From Anaerolineae bacterium (GTDB taxonomy: Bacteria; Chloroflexota; Anaerolineae; B4-G1; SLSP01), in the NCBI GenBank assembly GCA_026991395.1, contig JALXBP010000087.1, positions 1 to 52,572 on the forward strand: DNA of 52,572 bases, written 5' to 3'. The position numbers and the translations under genes were made by a program. Every line of letters starts with the position of its first letter. Position 1 is the stretch's first letter. Below, piece by piece: positions 16,905 through 25,886 of this stretch. Under the pieces are notes generated by a model that was given only the letters and a program-made list of their open reading frames with translations, was not told where the DNA came from and ran no database searches.

Positions 16905-18194
16905 ATGAACGACGAGAGCCACGGACAACGACGTGAGACGATCAAGAAGGACCTGATGTTCTACCGCTTCTCGCTCTACGGCTTCCTGAAGAACCTGCGG
17001 CTCTTCGAGCCGTTCCTCATCCTCATCTTCCTGGATGGCGGGCTGAACTATTTCCAGATCGGCCTGCTCTACTCGGTGCGCGACATTGCGACGAATATCC
17101 TAGAGGTGCCGACGGGCGTCTTCGCCGACATCTACGGGCGGCGCAAGTCGATGGTGATGTCGTTCCTCTCCTACATCATTGCCTTCATCGTCTTCTACCT
17201 CTTCCCCAACTTCTACGCCTACGTTGGTGCGATGATCCTCTACGCCTTCGGCGAGGCGTTCCGCAGCGGGACGCACAAGGCGTTGATCCTGGAGTACCTC
17301 AAGCAGCACGGGATGAGCCATCTCAAGGTGGAGTACTACGGCCACACGCGCGGCGCTTCGCAGCTTGGGTCGGCGCTCAACTCGCTGCTCGCGGCGGCGC
17401 TCGTTTTCTACAGCGGCAACTACCGCTACGTCTTCCTCGCCAGTATGCTGCCCTACGTGCTCGACCTGATCAACCTGGCGACCTACCCGCCGGAACTGGA
17501 CGGGGAGATCACGCCCAAGGCGCAGCGCAACACGAAGGAACAGGCGCGGCAGACGCTGCGCGACTTCTGGCGGATGCTCACCGACGGGGAGATGCGGCGG
17601 GCGCTGCTCAACAGCGCCGGTTTCACCGCCGCCTTCAAGTCCACCAAGGACTACCTCCAGCCGATCGTGAAGAGCTTCGCGCTGACACTCCCCTTCTTCC
17701 TCGCGCTGGATGAGACGCGGCGGGCTTCGGTGGTCATCGGCGTCGTCTATTTCTTCATCTACCTGTTGAGCAGCGAGGCTTCGCGCCGGGCTGCGCGGGT
17801 GAGCCGCCGCTTTTCCGACTTGGCAGCGGCGATCAACTTCACCTACTTCCTGGGGGCGAGCTTCCTCCTCCTGGCGGGGATTGCGACTTGGCAGCAGGTG
17901 GCGATCGCCTCTATCCTCATCTACCTGGGCTTCTACGTGCTGCAGAACCTGCGCCGTCCGATGATGGTCTCCTACATCAGCGACCGCATTGCCTCGCGGG
18001 TGATGGCCTCCGGCCTCTCCGTCGAATCGGAGGCCAGTACGCTGATGATGGCCGTCTTCGCGCCGATCCTGGGGGCGCTGGCCGACCGCTTCGGCGTGGG
18101 CGTTGCGCTGGCGATCTTCGGCGGCCTGATGGTGCTGGGCGGGCTTTTCGTGCGCGTGCGCCCTGTGGAGACGGGGCAGGGCGAGGCGGCCTGA
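16905..18194 (+). CDS. Major facilitator superfamily transporter
   Basis: A 429-residue protein with about 12 hydrophobic segments in two halves. A short hydrophilic N-terminus (about 20 residues) precedes the first helix. The loop after helix 2 reads GVFADIYGRRKSM, matching the MFS signature G-x-x-x-D-x-x-G-R-R-K. The second half ends in a helix GLMVLGGLFVRVRP. The substrate cannot be told; drug or metabolite export is usual for this subgroup. The start has only a weak ribosome-binding site (CCGAGG). It lies 20 bases past the alaS terminator and no promoter was recognised, so some read-through is likely. Confidence 0.85.
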   Translation: MNDESHGQRRETIKKDLMFYRFSLYGFLKNLRLFEPFLILIFLDGGLNYFQIGLLYSVRDIATNILEVPTGVFADIYGRRKSMVMSFLSYIIAFIVFYLFPNFYAYVGAMILYAFGEAFRSGTHKALILEYLKQHGMSHLKVEYYGHTRGASQLGSALNSLLAAALVFYSGNYRYVFLASMLPYVLDLINLATYPPELDGEITPKAQRNTKEQARQTLRDFWRMLTDGEMRRALLNSAGFTAAFKSTKDYLQPIVKSFALTLPFFLALDETRRASVVIGVVYFFIYLLSSEASRRAARVSRRFSDLAAAINFTYFLGASFLLLAGIATWQQVAIASILIYLGFYVLQNLRRPMMVSYISDRIASRVMASGLSVESEASTLMMAVFAPILGALADRFGVGVALAIFGGLMVLGGLFVRVRPVETGQGEAA

Positions 18195-18204
18195 GCACGG
18201 GAAA

Positions 18205-18231
18205 ACCGCCCGACGTCGAACGCCGGGCGGT
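18205..18231. terminator. Terminator between MFS gene and the DivIVA-like gene
   Basis: Stem 18205-18212 with 18224-18231 (8 bp), one mismatch, then three more pairs around a CGA loop. On the minus strand a TTTT tract follows, so it mainly ends the asp23-to-divIVA operon; it also sits 10 bases past the MFS stop. Confidence 0.7.
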
Positions 18232-18253
18232 TGTGGTGGCGGCGGGCACGCGG

Positions 18254-18724
18254 CTACTTTTTGCGCAGCCGCTGTTCGCGTTCCGCTTCGAGCTTGCGCA
18301 GGCCGTTTTCGACGACGTGCATCATCCGCACCAGTTCCTCCTGGAGCTTGCTGAGGCTGTCGAAGACGTACTCGTCGGCATCGGCGCGGAGCCGCGAGGC
18401 TTCTTCCGCGGCCTGGTGCCGCAATTGTGCTGCCTGTTGTCGGGCTTCCTGGAGCAGCCGGTGCTCGTTGACGAGGCGGGCGGCCTCCTGTTCCGCATCG
18501 GCGATGATCTGCTGCGCCTGCCGATGGGCCTGTTCCAGGACGGCGTCGCGCTCGGCGAGGAGACGGCGGGCTTCCTGCACTTCCTTGGGGATGGTCTCCC
18601 TGGCCTGCTGCAGGAGGCCGCGGAGGGCCTCCTCCCCCACCAGACGGCTGCCGGTGAAAGGTACCTTGGGAGCCTTTTCCAGAATCTCCTGCTCCAATCT
18701 CTCCAAGAGGAATTCGATGTCCAT
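18254..18724 (-). CDS. DivIVA/Wag31-like coiled-coil protein
   Basis: A 156-residue hydrophilic protein that is almost entirely predicted coiled coil from about residue 35 on (AERDAVLEQAHRQAQQIIAD, then Ala/Glu/Arg heptads). The N-terminal 30 residues (MDIEFLLERLEQEILE) could be a short membrane- or partner-binding region. It lacks the clear DivIVA crossed-loop motif, so the family assignment is loose; an ATP-synthase subunit-b-like stalk is the other resemblance. It is the last gene of the long (-) operon, 20 bases after coaD. A scaffold role at the membrane or septum is only an inference. Confidence 0.6.
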   Translation of the reverse strand: MDIEFLLERLEQEILEKAPKVPFTGSRLVGEEALRGLLQQARETIPKEVQEARRLLAERDAVLEQAHRQAQQIIADAEQEAARLVNEHRLLQEARQQAAQLRHQAAEEASRLRADADEYVFDSLSKLQEELVRMMHVVENGLRKLEAEREQRLRKK

Positions 18725-18744
18725 CGCTTCTTCCCTTCCTGCCT

Positions 18745-19269
18745 CTAATCCCGCAGGGAGACGATGCGCACGCCGCGGGCGGCCTCGCCCATCGCTTCCC
18801 GCTTGGCTCGCAGTGCCGCCTCGACGTGCGGCAAAACCATCGCCGAAACATCACCGCCGAGCATGGCGACTTCCTTGACGATGGAGGCGGTGAGGAAAGC
18901 ATACTCCTTACGTGTCATCAGGCAAACCGATTCCAGAGTGCCGTCCAGTTCCCGATTGGTCAGGGCCATCTGGTATTCCAGCTCGAAATCGGAAAGGACG
19001 CGCAGGCCGCGGACGATGACCTCGGCCCCGACGCGGCGGGCGAAGTGCGCGGTCAGCCCCTCGTAGGCCATCACTTCGACGTTGGGAAGGTCGCGCAGGG
19101 CCTCGCGGACCAGGGCGACCCGCTCCTCGACGGTGAAGAGCAGGTGCTTGCGCGGGAAGGCGTAGACCCCGACGACGAGATGGTCGAAGAGCCGTGCGGC
19201 GCGGCGGGCAATGTCCACGTGCCCGCAGTGGATGGGATCGAAGGAGCCGGGATAGACGGCTTTCAGCAT
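18745..19269 (-). CDS. coaD: Phosphopantetheine adenylyltransferase
   Basis: A 174-residue nucleotidyltransferase that makes dephospho-CoA from 4'-phosphopantetheine and ATP. The ATP site T/HxGH is present as PGSFDPIHCGHVDI at residues 7-20, and RGLRVLSDFELEYQMALTN and the C-terminal FLTASIVKEVA are conserved; the usual C-terminal S-x-S is T-A-S here. Its ATG shares one base with the recG stop (TGATG), so translation is probably coupled. The C-terminus is about 10-15 residues longer than that of E. coli CoaD. Confidence 0.96.
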   Translation of the reverse strand: MLKAVYPGSFDPIHCGHVDIARRAARLFDHLVVGVYAFPRKHLLFTVEERVALVREALRDLPNVEVMAYEGLTAHFARRVGAEVIVRGLRVLSDFELEYQMALTNRELDGTLESVCLMTRKEYAFLTASIVKEVAMLGGDVSAMVLPHVEAALRAKREAMGEAARGVRIVSLRD

Positions 19270-21632
19270 CAGCTCAACTCCCCCTTCCGCTGCCAGAAGT
19301 CGGCGACCTGACGGGCAAGCGGGCGGTGGGCTTCCCGGCTTAGGTCGGGGTCTTCGGCCAGCAGGGCCTCTGCGGCCTCGCGGACCTCGTGGAGCAGCCG
19401 CGTGTCGAGCAGGTCCAGGAGCGGCATCTCCGGCAGGCCGCTCTGCCGCGTGCCGAGGAATTCGCCGGGGCCGCGCATCTCCAGGTCGATCTGGGCCAGG
19501 CGGAAGCCGTCGCTGGTCTGCTCCATCACGCTCAGCCGCCGCCGCGCCTCCTCCGAGGGGGAATCGGCCAGCAGCAGGCAGTAGGATTGGTGATCGCCGC
19601 GTCCTACGCGCCCGCGGAACTGGTGCAGTTGGGCCAGGCCGAAGCGGTCGGCTCCCTCGATGAGGATGACGGAGGCGTTGGGGACGTCGATGCCCACCTC
19701 GACGACGGCGGTGGCGACGAGGATGTCGATCTCGCCGCGGGCGAAGGCGCTCATCACCGCCTCTTTCTCCTCTGCCTTCATCCTCCCGTGGAGCAGGCCG
19801 ACGCGCAGGTCGGGGAAGACGGCCCGCTGCAGGTGCTCGTAGGCTTCGACGGCGGAAGGGGCCTGCACCTTCTGCGAAAGCTCGACCAAGGGATAGATGA
19901 TGAAGGCTTGCCGTCCCTGGGCGACCTGGGCGCGGATGAAGGCGTAGGCCCGCTCGCGCTCTCGCGGCGCGAGGACGCGCGTTTCCACCGGCTTCCGCCC
20001 CGGCGGCATCTCGTCGAGGATGGAGAGGTCGAGGTGTCCCCAGAGGGTCAGTTCCAGGGAGCGGGGGATGGGGGTGGCGGTCATCACCAGCAGGTGGGGA
20101 TTGTAGCCCTTCTGACGCAGGGCGCTGCGCTGCTCGACGCCGAAGCGGTGCTGTTCGTCGATGACGACGAGGGCGAGGTTGTGGAATTCGACGCTGCTCT
20201 GGATGAGGGCGTGCGTCCCCACGACGACATCGATCTCGCCCTCGGCCAGGGCGGCGCGGATGGTCTCCTTGTCCGCAGCCGGTGTGCTCCCCGTCAGGAG
20301 TTGCAGGCGCGGACGTGGCGGGGGGAAGTCGGCGAAGAGGCGCTCCAGGCTCTTGGCGTGCTGCTCGGCGAGGATCTCCGTGGGGGCCATCAGCGCGGCC
20401 TGGTAGCCCGCCTCGGCGACCAGCGCCATCAGGATGGCGGCGACGACCGTCTTGCCGGAGCCGACATCCCCTTGCAGGAGGCGGTTCATCGGCTCGCCGG
20501 AGGCCAGATCGCGCAGCATCTCCTCCAGGGAGCGGCGCTGGGCGGCGGTGAGGGTGTAGGGCAGGGCGGCGAGCAGGCTCTCCACGCGCTCGGTGGCGGG
20601 GGCGATGCGTTTGCCGGGGACGGCCTTCCAGCTCAGCTTTTGGCGCAGCAGGCCGAGCTGCAGGTAGAGCGCTTCCTCGAAGGCCAGCCGACGGCGAGCG
20701 GCTTCCAGGTGCTCCCGGCTTTCGGGGAAGTGGATGCCCCAGAGGGCGCGGCTCAGGGGGAGCAGGTCGTGTGCCTCGCGCAGTTCGGCAGGGAGGGGAT
20801 CGGGCAGGCGTCCGGCCCAGGCGCTGAGCGCCCGCTTGACCATCTGGCGCATCTGCTTCTGCGTCAGCCCCTCGGTCAGGGGGTAGACGGGGAGGATGGC
20901 GGGGCGCAGGTCGCCACGCCCAAGCACCTCCCATTCGGGCACATTGATCGTCAGGCGGCCCAGGTACTCGTCTACCTTGCCGCGGACGACCAGTTGCATC
21001 CCGGCCTTGATGCGCCCTTCCAGGTAGGGCTGGTTGAACCAGGTGAGCACCAGCGTCCCCGTCTCGTCGGAGAGAATGGCGCGGAAGAGGTAGCGTCCGC
21101 TGCGCGTGCGGTGCCCGCCGGCCTCCCAGACGGTGCCGATGACCGTTACGGTTTCGCCGTAGGTGAGTTGGTCGATCGTCTTCAGTTGGGAGAAGTCGTC
21201 GTAGCGGCGTGGATAGAGGTGGAGCAGGTCGGCGATGCTCTTCACGCCGAGCCTGGCGAGCAGTTCGGCACGCTTGGGGCCGACGCCGCTGAGGACGGCG
21301 ACGGGAGCGTTGACGCCCGGCCCTCCGCCCGTGCGGGGACGGGCGGTCGGAGGCGCGGCCTCCGAGGTGGGGGCGGGCGGGTTGTTGACCTGCTGCCAGA
21401 GTTGTTCGAAGAGCGCCGGACGCTCATCGATGGAGGCGTCGCTATAGCGGCGCAGCAGCGTGGCGATCTCGTCGATCCACGCTTTGGCTTCCTGGCCGTA
21501 GTTGGCCTCTGCCTGGTGCGTCCACGTGTCGGCGTAACGTTTCAGTCCGCCTGCGACAGCACGGTCGCGGTAGCCGTAGTCCTCCTTTTCCAGGCTCAGA
21601 ATCTTTTTCAGCGTTTCCAGTGGTCGATTCAT
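19269..21632 (-). CDS. recG: ATP-dependent DNA helicase RecG
   Basis: A 787-residue helicase that remodels stalled forks and Holliday junctions. An N-terminal extension of about 105 residues (helical, then a Pro/Ala/Gly-rich linker) precedes the wedge/OB region (about 110-260); similar extensions are known in some other phyla. Walker A GDVGSGKT is at 388-395, the Walker B box is DEQH near 487, motif III MTATPIPRSL follows, and the C-terminal RecG motif has FGLAQLHQFRGRVGRG. The start overlaps the preceding degV stop (ATGA), showing coupling. Its place after asp23-fakA matches the arrangement in Firmicutes. Confidence 0.97.
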   Translation of the reverse strand: MNRPLETLKKILSLEKEDYGYRDRAVAGGLKRYADTWTHQAEANYGQEAKAWIDEIATLLRRYSDASIDERPALFEQLWQQVNNPPAPTSEAAPPTARPRTGGGPGVNAPVAVLSGVGPKRAELLARLGVKSIADLLHLYPRRYDDFSQLKTIDQLTYGETVTVIGTVWEAGGHRTRSGRYLFRAILSDETGTLVLTWFNQPYLEGRIKAGMQLVVRGKVDEYLGRLTINVPEWEVLGRGDLRPAILPVYPLTEGLTQKQMRQMVKRALSAWAGRLPDPLPAELREAHDLLPLSRALWGIHFPESREHLEAARRRLAFEEALYLQLGLLRQKLSWKAVPGKRIAPATERVESLLAALPYTLTAAQRRSLEEMLRDLASGEPMNRLLQGDVGSGKTVVAAILMALVAEAGYQAALMAPTEILAEQHAKSLERLFADFPPPRPRLQLLTGSTPAADKETIRAALAEGEIDVVVGTHALIQSSVEFHNLALVVIDEQHRFGVEQRSALRQKGYNPHLLVMTATPIPRSLELTLWGHLDLSILDEMPPGRKPVETRVLAPRERERAYAFIRAQVAQGRQAFIIYPLVELSQKVQAPSAVEAYEHLQRAVFPDLRVGLLHGRMKAEEKEAVMSAFARGEIDILVATAVVEVGIDVPNASVILIEGADRFGLAQLHQFRGRVGRGDHQSYCLLLADSPSEEARRRLSVMEQTSDGFRLAQIDLEMRGPGEFLGTRQSGLPEMPLLDLLDTRLLHEVREAAEALLAEDPDLSREAHRPLARQVADFWQRKGELS

Positions 21633-22543
21633 AGTGCTCCTTGCGGGTCATCCGAAGCGGCGGTCGCTGCGGCCAGCTTCGGGTAGCGTTCTGTCAGTCG
21701 CTCGTTGCCGATGAAGACCAGACCCAGCGCGCCCGGCCCGATGTGGGCGGCGAAGACCGGCCCGGCCTCGAGGAGGGGGACGGCGGGATCGCCGAAGCGC
21801 TCGACGATGCGTCGGTGGAACTCGGCGACCTGTTGCTGCGGCGCACGGGTGTGGAGAACGGCCAGTCGGCGCAGGCGGTGGGGATGGACCATCGGCGCGA
21901 GCATCTCCATCGCCCGCCGGTAGGTGCGTACCTTGCTCCAGAGGCCGGCCTTCCCTTCGTAGAAGAAGATGATCGGTTTGATGCGGAAGAGGTCGCCGAG
22001 CAGCCCGAGGACGCCGTTGACCCGTCCGCCCCGCCTGAGGTAGGTCAGGGAGGGCAGGACGCCGAGGATCAGCGTCTGTTGGCGGAGGCGGGCGATCTGC
22101 GCCGCGATCTCCTGCGGCGAGGCTCCAGCCGCGGCGGCTTGCGCGGCCTCCAGGACGAGCAGGCCCTCGCCCAGCGAGACCTGCGCCGTCTCGATGATGT
22201 GTACCTCGACGCCGTGGAGTTCGCGGGCGGCCAGACGGGCGTGGTCGGCGGTGCTGCTCACCGTCGAGGCGGTGAAGAGGCCGACGATCTGCTTCGCGCC
22301 CTCGTCGGCCAGGCGGCGGAAGAGGGCGACGAAGTCGGCGACGGCGGGCGCGGAGGTCTGCGGGCGAATTTCGTCCTGCATCGTCAGCGCATTGTAGAGC
22401 CAGTCGTGCGAGGCCGTTTCCGTAACGGTGTGCGTCGTGCCGTCGAGGGTGATGTGGACGGGCGCGACGGTGATCGACCAGCGTGCAACCAGTTCGGGCG
22501 GCAGGTCGGCGACGGCGTCCGTGACGATGCGGAGGTCGTTCAT
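21629..22543 (-). CDS. DegV-family fatty-acid-binding protein (FakB-like), second copy
   Basis: A 304-residue DegV protein. It begins DLRIVTDAVADLPPELVARW and has the ligand-binding loop TASTVSSTADHARLAA near residues 92-107. A C-terminal domain contains AAHIGPGALGLVFIG, matching the H-x-G-P-G-x-x-G end of the family. In Firmicutes such proteins (FakB) present a bound fatty acid to FakA for phosphorylation. The start directly abuts the stop of the first degV copy (TAGATG), and its own stop overlaps recG. It is clearly diverged from the neighbouring copy, so different acyl-chain preferences are plausible. Confidence 0.92.
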   Translation of the reverse strand: MNDLRIVTDAVADLPPELVARWSITVAPVHITLDGTTHTVTETASHDWLYNALTMQDEIRPQTSAPAVADFVALFRRLADEGAKQIVGLFTASTVSSTADHARLAARELHGVEVHIIETAQVSLGEGLLVLEAAQAAAAGASPQEIAAQIARLRQQTLILGVLPSLTYLRRGGRVNGVLGLLGDLFRIKPIIFFYEGKAGLWSKVRTYRRAMEMLAPMVHPHRLRRLAVLHTRAPQQQVAEFHRRIVERFGDPAVPLLEAGPVFAAHIGPGALGLVFIGNERLTERYPKLAAATAASDDPQGAL

Positions 22544-23416
22544 CTACTTGAGACCCTCGTAGATGACCAGGCCAAGTCCTTCCGGGCCGATGTGGGAGGT
22601 GATGATGGGATCGTAGGTAACGATGGGACAGGCGATTGTCGGAAAGATGGATTGCAGGCGCGATTGCAGGGAGAGTGCCTCCTTCGTCGGCTCGTCGCTG
22701 TTCTGCAAAATGGAAAGCGTTTGAATGTGCATAAACTCACCGGCGAATTCCAGCAGCTTGTCCACGGCTTTCTCCGGCGTGCGGCTCTTTTCCAGAGGCA
22801 GAATCTGCCCCTCTTCGATCTCCAGGAAGGGATGGATGTTGAGCATCGAGCCTAAGATGGCCTGCATTGCGCTCAATTTGCGGCTGCGGTAGAGGTAATC
22901 CAGCGTGTGGGTGATCATCACCACGTAGGTGTGGGGGATCATCCCGCGCACGCGGCGGACCACCTCGGAAAGCGGGAGGTCATCCGACTGCAGCAACTGC
23001 CCCGCGTACTCCACCATCAACCCTAAGCCGACGGAGATCGTCTGGGAATCGAGGATCATAATGTCGCAGCGGCCCATAAAGTCGAGGGCGGCAAGGTGGG
23101 CATTTTCCACCGCGGGGCTGAGGTGGCGCGAGGAGAGGATGACGAGCATCTTGTTGGTGCGGTAGAGCACGCGATGGAAGACGGCGCGGAAGTCGTCGGC
23201 GGAAGGGGCGATGATCTCGACGGGTTCGCGGCTCTTGGCGGCATCTCGCAGCAGGTCGATGTGGCCGGGTGTCCGCTGATCGTAGAAGTAGCTCCGATTG
23301 CCTATGCGGGCCTCGATAGGCAGGCTGATGATGTTCAGTTCCCGCAGGCGCAAGGGGGAGATGATGGCCGTGCCGTCGGTGATCAGTTGAACGCGGGTGG
23401 GTTTCCTCTGCAGCAT
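22544..23416 (-). CDS. DegV-family fatty-acid-binding protein (FakB-like), first copy
   Basis: A 290-residue DegV protein, starting VQLITDGTAIISPLRLRELN. The loop LSSRHLSPAVENAHLAA matches the fatty-acid carboxylate-binding Ser region. The C-terminal HIGPEGLGLVIYEG is typical. The N-terminal segment has fewer Asp residues than most DegV members (DGTAI for DSTAD). It lies 23 bases after the FakA-like gene and one operon step before the second copy. As a FakB-like subunit it would hold a free fatty acid for FakA. Confidence 0.9.
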   Translation of the reverse strand: MLQRKPTRVQLITDGTAIISPLRLRELNIISLPIEARIGNRSYFYDQRTPGHIDLLRDAAKSREPVEIIAPSADDFRAVFHRVLYRTNKMLVILSSRHLSPAVENAHLAALDFMGRCDIMILDSQTISVGLGLMVEYAGQLLQSDDLPLSEVVRRVRGMIPHTYVVMITHTLDYLYRSRKLSAMQAILGSMLNIHPFLEIEEGQILPLEKSRTPEKAVDKLLEFAGEFMHIQTLSILQNSDEPTKEALSLQSRLQSIFPTIACPIVTYDPIITSHIGPEGLGLVIYEGLK

Positions 23417-23439
23417 GGGTTTCCTCTCTGCGAAAGTTT

Positions 23440-25116
23440 CTACTCGATGGCTAGGAGATAGGGATAATGCGGCTGTCCGCCGCGCACGACTTCCAGTTCG
23501 AGGTCGGGGTAATGTTCGCTCAAGCGGTCGGCCAGCGACTGCGCAGCCGTTTCGTTGACCCCCTCGCCGTAGTAGAGCGTTACCAATTCGCGGTCGTCCA
23601 GGTCAACCTTCCCCAGCAGCCGTTCGACGACCTCATCGTAGTTCTTGCCGGAGACGACGAGTTGCCCGTTCAGCAGGCCGATGGCGTCGCCCTTGTGGAC
23701 GGTTACGCCGTTGAGCTGGACATCGCGCACGGCGTAGGTTACCTCTCCGCTTTCGATGGCCCGGGCGGCTTCCAGCATGGCGGCGGCATTTTCCTCCAGC
23801 GGGAGGGTCTGGTCGAGGAGGAGGAAGGCGGCGATGCCCTGCGGTACACTGCGTGTGGGGACGACGGCGACGGCTTTGCGGCTCATCTCCGCGGCCTGCT
23901 GGGCCGCCATGATGATGTTCTTGTTGTTGGGGAGGATGATGACCTGCTCCGAGGGCAGCGCTTCGACGGCCTCCAGGATGTCGGCGGTGCTCGGGTTCAT
24001 CGTCTGGCCGCCTTCGATGACGGCACCGGCCCCCAGGCTGCGGAAGACGGCGGCGAGGCCGTCGCCTGCGACGACGGCGACGACGCCGATGGGCGGGACT
24101 TCCTGCGGGGCGTGTGCGGCGGGCGGTGTGGCGGGGCGCTCGATCGCCTTCTCTTCCTGCCGGCGGGCGGCCATGAACTCGTGGTACTGGGCCTGCATAT
24201 CTTCGACGACGACATCGCGGAGGGAGCCCATCCTGGCTCCGAAGCTGATGGGGATGCCCGGATCGGCCACGTGGACGTGGACTTTGATCGTCTTGTCATC
24301 GCCGACGACCAGCGGGCAGTCGCCCATCGCCTCGATGGTCTGACGGATGCTCTCGACGTCCATCCCCTCCCCGACGATGATGAACTGCACATCGTAGGGG
24401 TAGTTCTCGTCGAATTCGATCTCGTCCCCGTGCGGCGGCATGACCGCCGTCAGGTCGAGGGTTTCCGCCGCGCCCTCGCCTGCCTCGACGGGGAGCCCCT
24501 TCAGTTCGCGCACCATACCTTCGAGGATGACGACGAAGCCCTGGCCGCCGGAGTCGGTTACACCGGCCTCGCGCAGGACGGCGAGGAGGGTGGGGGTACG
24601 CGATTCGGCCAGACGCGCCCGCTCCAGCATCCGCTCGAAGAGGGCGAGCAGGTCGTCGCTTTCCTCCGCCGCCGTCTTGACCTCCTCCGCGCTCTCGCGC
24701 ACGACGGTCAGGATGGTCCCTTCGACCGGACGGACGACGCCCTTGTAGGCCGTCTCCGCCGCCGTCTCCATCGCCGCCACGAGGCGGGTGGCGTCCATCT
24801 CCTCGTGGCCGTCGAGGCCGCGGGCGAAGCCGCGCCAAATCTGCGAAAGGATGACGCCGGAGTTGCCGCGTGCCCCCATCAGTGCCCCGTGGGCCACCTG
24901 CGCGGCGAGTTTTCCGATGTGCGGTTCGTCGAGCTCGGCGATCTCCTTCCAGGCGGAGGTCATCGTCAGCATCATGTTGGTGCCCGTGTCCCCGTCGGGC
25001 ACGGGGAAGACGTTGAGGGCGTTGATGGTCTCCTGGTGTTTCTTGAGCCAGGCCAGCGCGGCCTGCACCATCCGCTTGAACCGTCGTCCGTTGATCGTGC
25101 GTATCTCCTTGCTCAC
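23440..25116 (-). CDS. fakA: FakA-like fatty acid kinase (DAK2 domain protein, YloV family)
   Basis: A 558-residue protein. The N-terminal DhaL/DAK2 domain (about 1-210) has NVFPVPDGDTGTNM with Asp41 and Asp43 positioned to bind Mg-ATP, and GALMGARGNSGVILSQ. A middle domain and a C-terminal DegV-like FakA domain follow, ending LYYGEGVNE. With FakB proteins the family phosphorylates exogenous fatty acids to acyl-phosphate for lipid synthesis. Two DegV genes directly downstream fit that partnership. It follows the asp23 gene by 20 bases. Confidence 0.9.
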   Translation of the reverse strand: MSKEIRTINGRRFKRMVQAALAWLKKHQETINALNVFPVPDGDTGTNMMLTMTSAWKEIAELDEPHIGKLAAQVAHGALMGARGNSGVILSQIWRGFARGLDGHEEMDATRLVAAMETAAETAYKGVVRPVEGTILTVVRESAEEVKTAAEESDDLLALFERMLERARLAESRTPTLLAVLREAGVTDSGGQGFVVILEGMVRELKGLPVEAGEGAAETLDLTAVMPPHGDEIEFDENYPYDVQFIIVGEGMDVESIRQTIEAMGDCPLVVGDDKTIKVHVHVADPGIPISFGARMGSLRDVVVEDMQAQYHEFMAARRQEEKAIERPATPPAAHAPQEVPPIGVVAVVAGDGLAAVFRSLGAGAVIEGGQTMNPSTADILEAVEALPSEQVIILPNNKNIIMAAQQAAEMSRKAVAVVPTRSVPQGIAAFLLLDQTLPLEENAAAMLEAARAIESGEVTYAVRDVQLNGVTVHKGDAIGLLNGQLVVSGKNYDEVVERLLGKVDLDDRELVTLYYGEGVNETAAQSLADRLSEHYPDLELEVVRGGQPHYPYLLAIE

Positions 25117-25136
25117 GCTATCTCCCCCTCGTCTGC

Positions 25137-25517
25137 CTAATCTTCGTTGCTAATGCGCAGCGCCTGTACGTGGACGTTGACGGCCTCGACCGGCATCTCC
25201 AGCGCCTTTTCGACCTGGTAGCGCACGACGTGCTTGACGCTTTGGGCTACTGCAGCGATGCGTGTCCCGTATTCTACCACGACGTAGAGATCGATGGTGA
25301 TCTTGCCGTCGCGCACATGCACCTCGACGCCGCGCTTCCGCTCGGAGGAGAGCATCTCGGCGATCCCGGAGGCGAAATTCTTGGGCACGGTGCCCACGAC
25401 GCCGTAACAGGTCTGCACCGCCTCGTTGACGATGGAGGCGATGGCCGTCGGCGAGACCTCGATCTTGCCCCGCACGGGGACTTCTTCCTGGCTGGCTTGC
25501 AAAACTTTTCCGTTCAT
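25137..25517 (-). CDS. Asp23/Gls24 family protein (YloU-like)
   Basis: A 126-residue Asp23/Gls24 (DUF322) protein with the family pattern: GKIEVSPTAIASIVNEAVQ near the start, GVEVHVRDGKITIDLYVVVEYG in the middle and VNVHVQAL near the end. Family members are linked to envelope stress and often precede the DAK2/FakA gene, as here. GGGAGG lies 10 bases before the ATG. It is the first gene of the seven-gene (-) operon; no clear promoter was recognised in the 116-base gap to the divergent rpmB. Confidence 0.92.
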   Translation of the reverse strand: MNGKVLQASQEEVPVRGKIEVSPTAIASIVNEAVQTCYGVVGTVPKNFASGIAEMLSSERKRGVEVHVRDGKITIDLYVVVEYGTRIAAVAQSVKHVVRYQVEKALEMPVEAVNVHVQALRISNED

Positions 25518-25573
25518 CTTCGTTCGTCCTCCCTGATGGTAAAACCCCGCTCTGCGCCGACCGTGATGCCGCC

Positions 25574-25601
25574 TTGCATCCTCTATCTTCCGTGGTATGA
25601 T
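25574..25601 (+). promoter_or_regulatory. Vegetative promoter for rpmB
   Basis: TTGCAT (25574-25579), a 16-base spacer ending in TGG, and TATGAT (25596-25601), so it also has an extended -10. The leader is about 25 bases with an AGAGGTGAG ribosome-binding site. Confidence 0.75.
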
Positions 25602-25633
25602 GTCGCCGTCATCGTAAATGCAGAGGTGAGACT

Positions 25634-25819
25634 ATGGCAAAATGTGAAATCTGTGGCAAGGGTCCGTCCTTTGGGCACAATGTCAGCCACTCCAAGGTGG
25701 CGACGAGGCGGATGTTCCGCCCCAATGTCCATCGCAAGCGCGTGATGATCGATGGACAGTGGAAGCGTATGTACATCTGCACCCGTTGTCTCCGGACGTT
25801 GACCAAAAAACAGGGCTAA
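25634..25819 (+). CDS. rpmB: 50S ribosomal protein L28
   Basis: A 61-residue L28 of the large ribosomal subunit. It starts [20 protein letters not shown] and contains [14 protein letters not shown]. Paired cysteines, CxxC at residues 4 and 7 and CTRC near 50-53, form a zinc-binding (C+) version. It stands alone between a promoter and a terminator, divergent from asp23, an arrangement seen in many Gram-positive relatives. Confidence 0.98.
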   Translation: MAKCEICGKGPSFGHNVSHSKVATRRMFRPNVHRKRVMIDGQWKRMYICTRCLRTLTKKQG

Positions 25820-25843
25820 TCCCTCCCTTTTTCGCAGGAAGCA

Positions 25844-25876
25844 CGCCCCCGCTGCTCGCCAGAGTCAGAGGGGGCG
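25844..25876. terminator. Terminator between convergent rpmB and rpe
   Basis: A 7-bp all-G/C stem (25844-25850 with 25870-25876) with a 19-base loop, followed on the plus strand by GTTGCTTTG. It separates two convergent genes. Confidence 0.5.
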
Positions 25877-25886
25877 GTTGCTTTGT

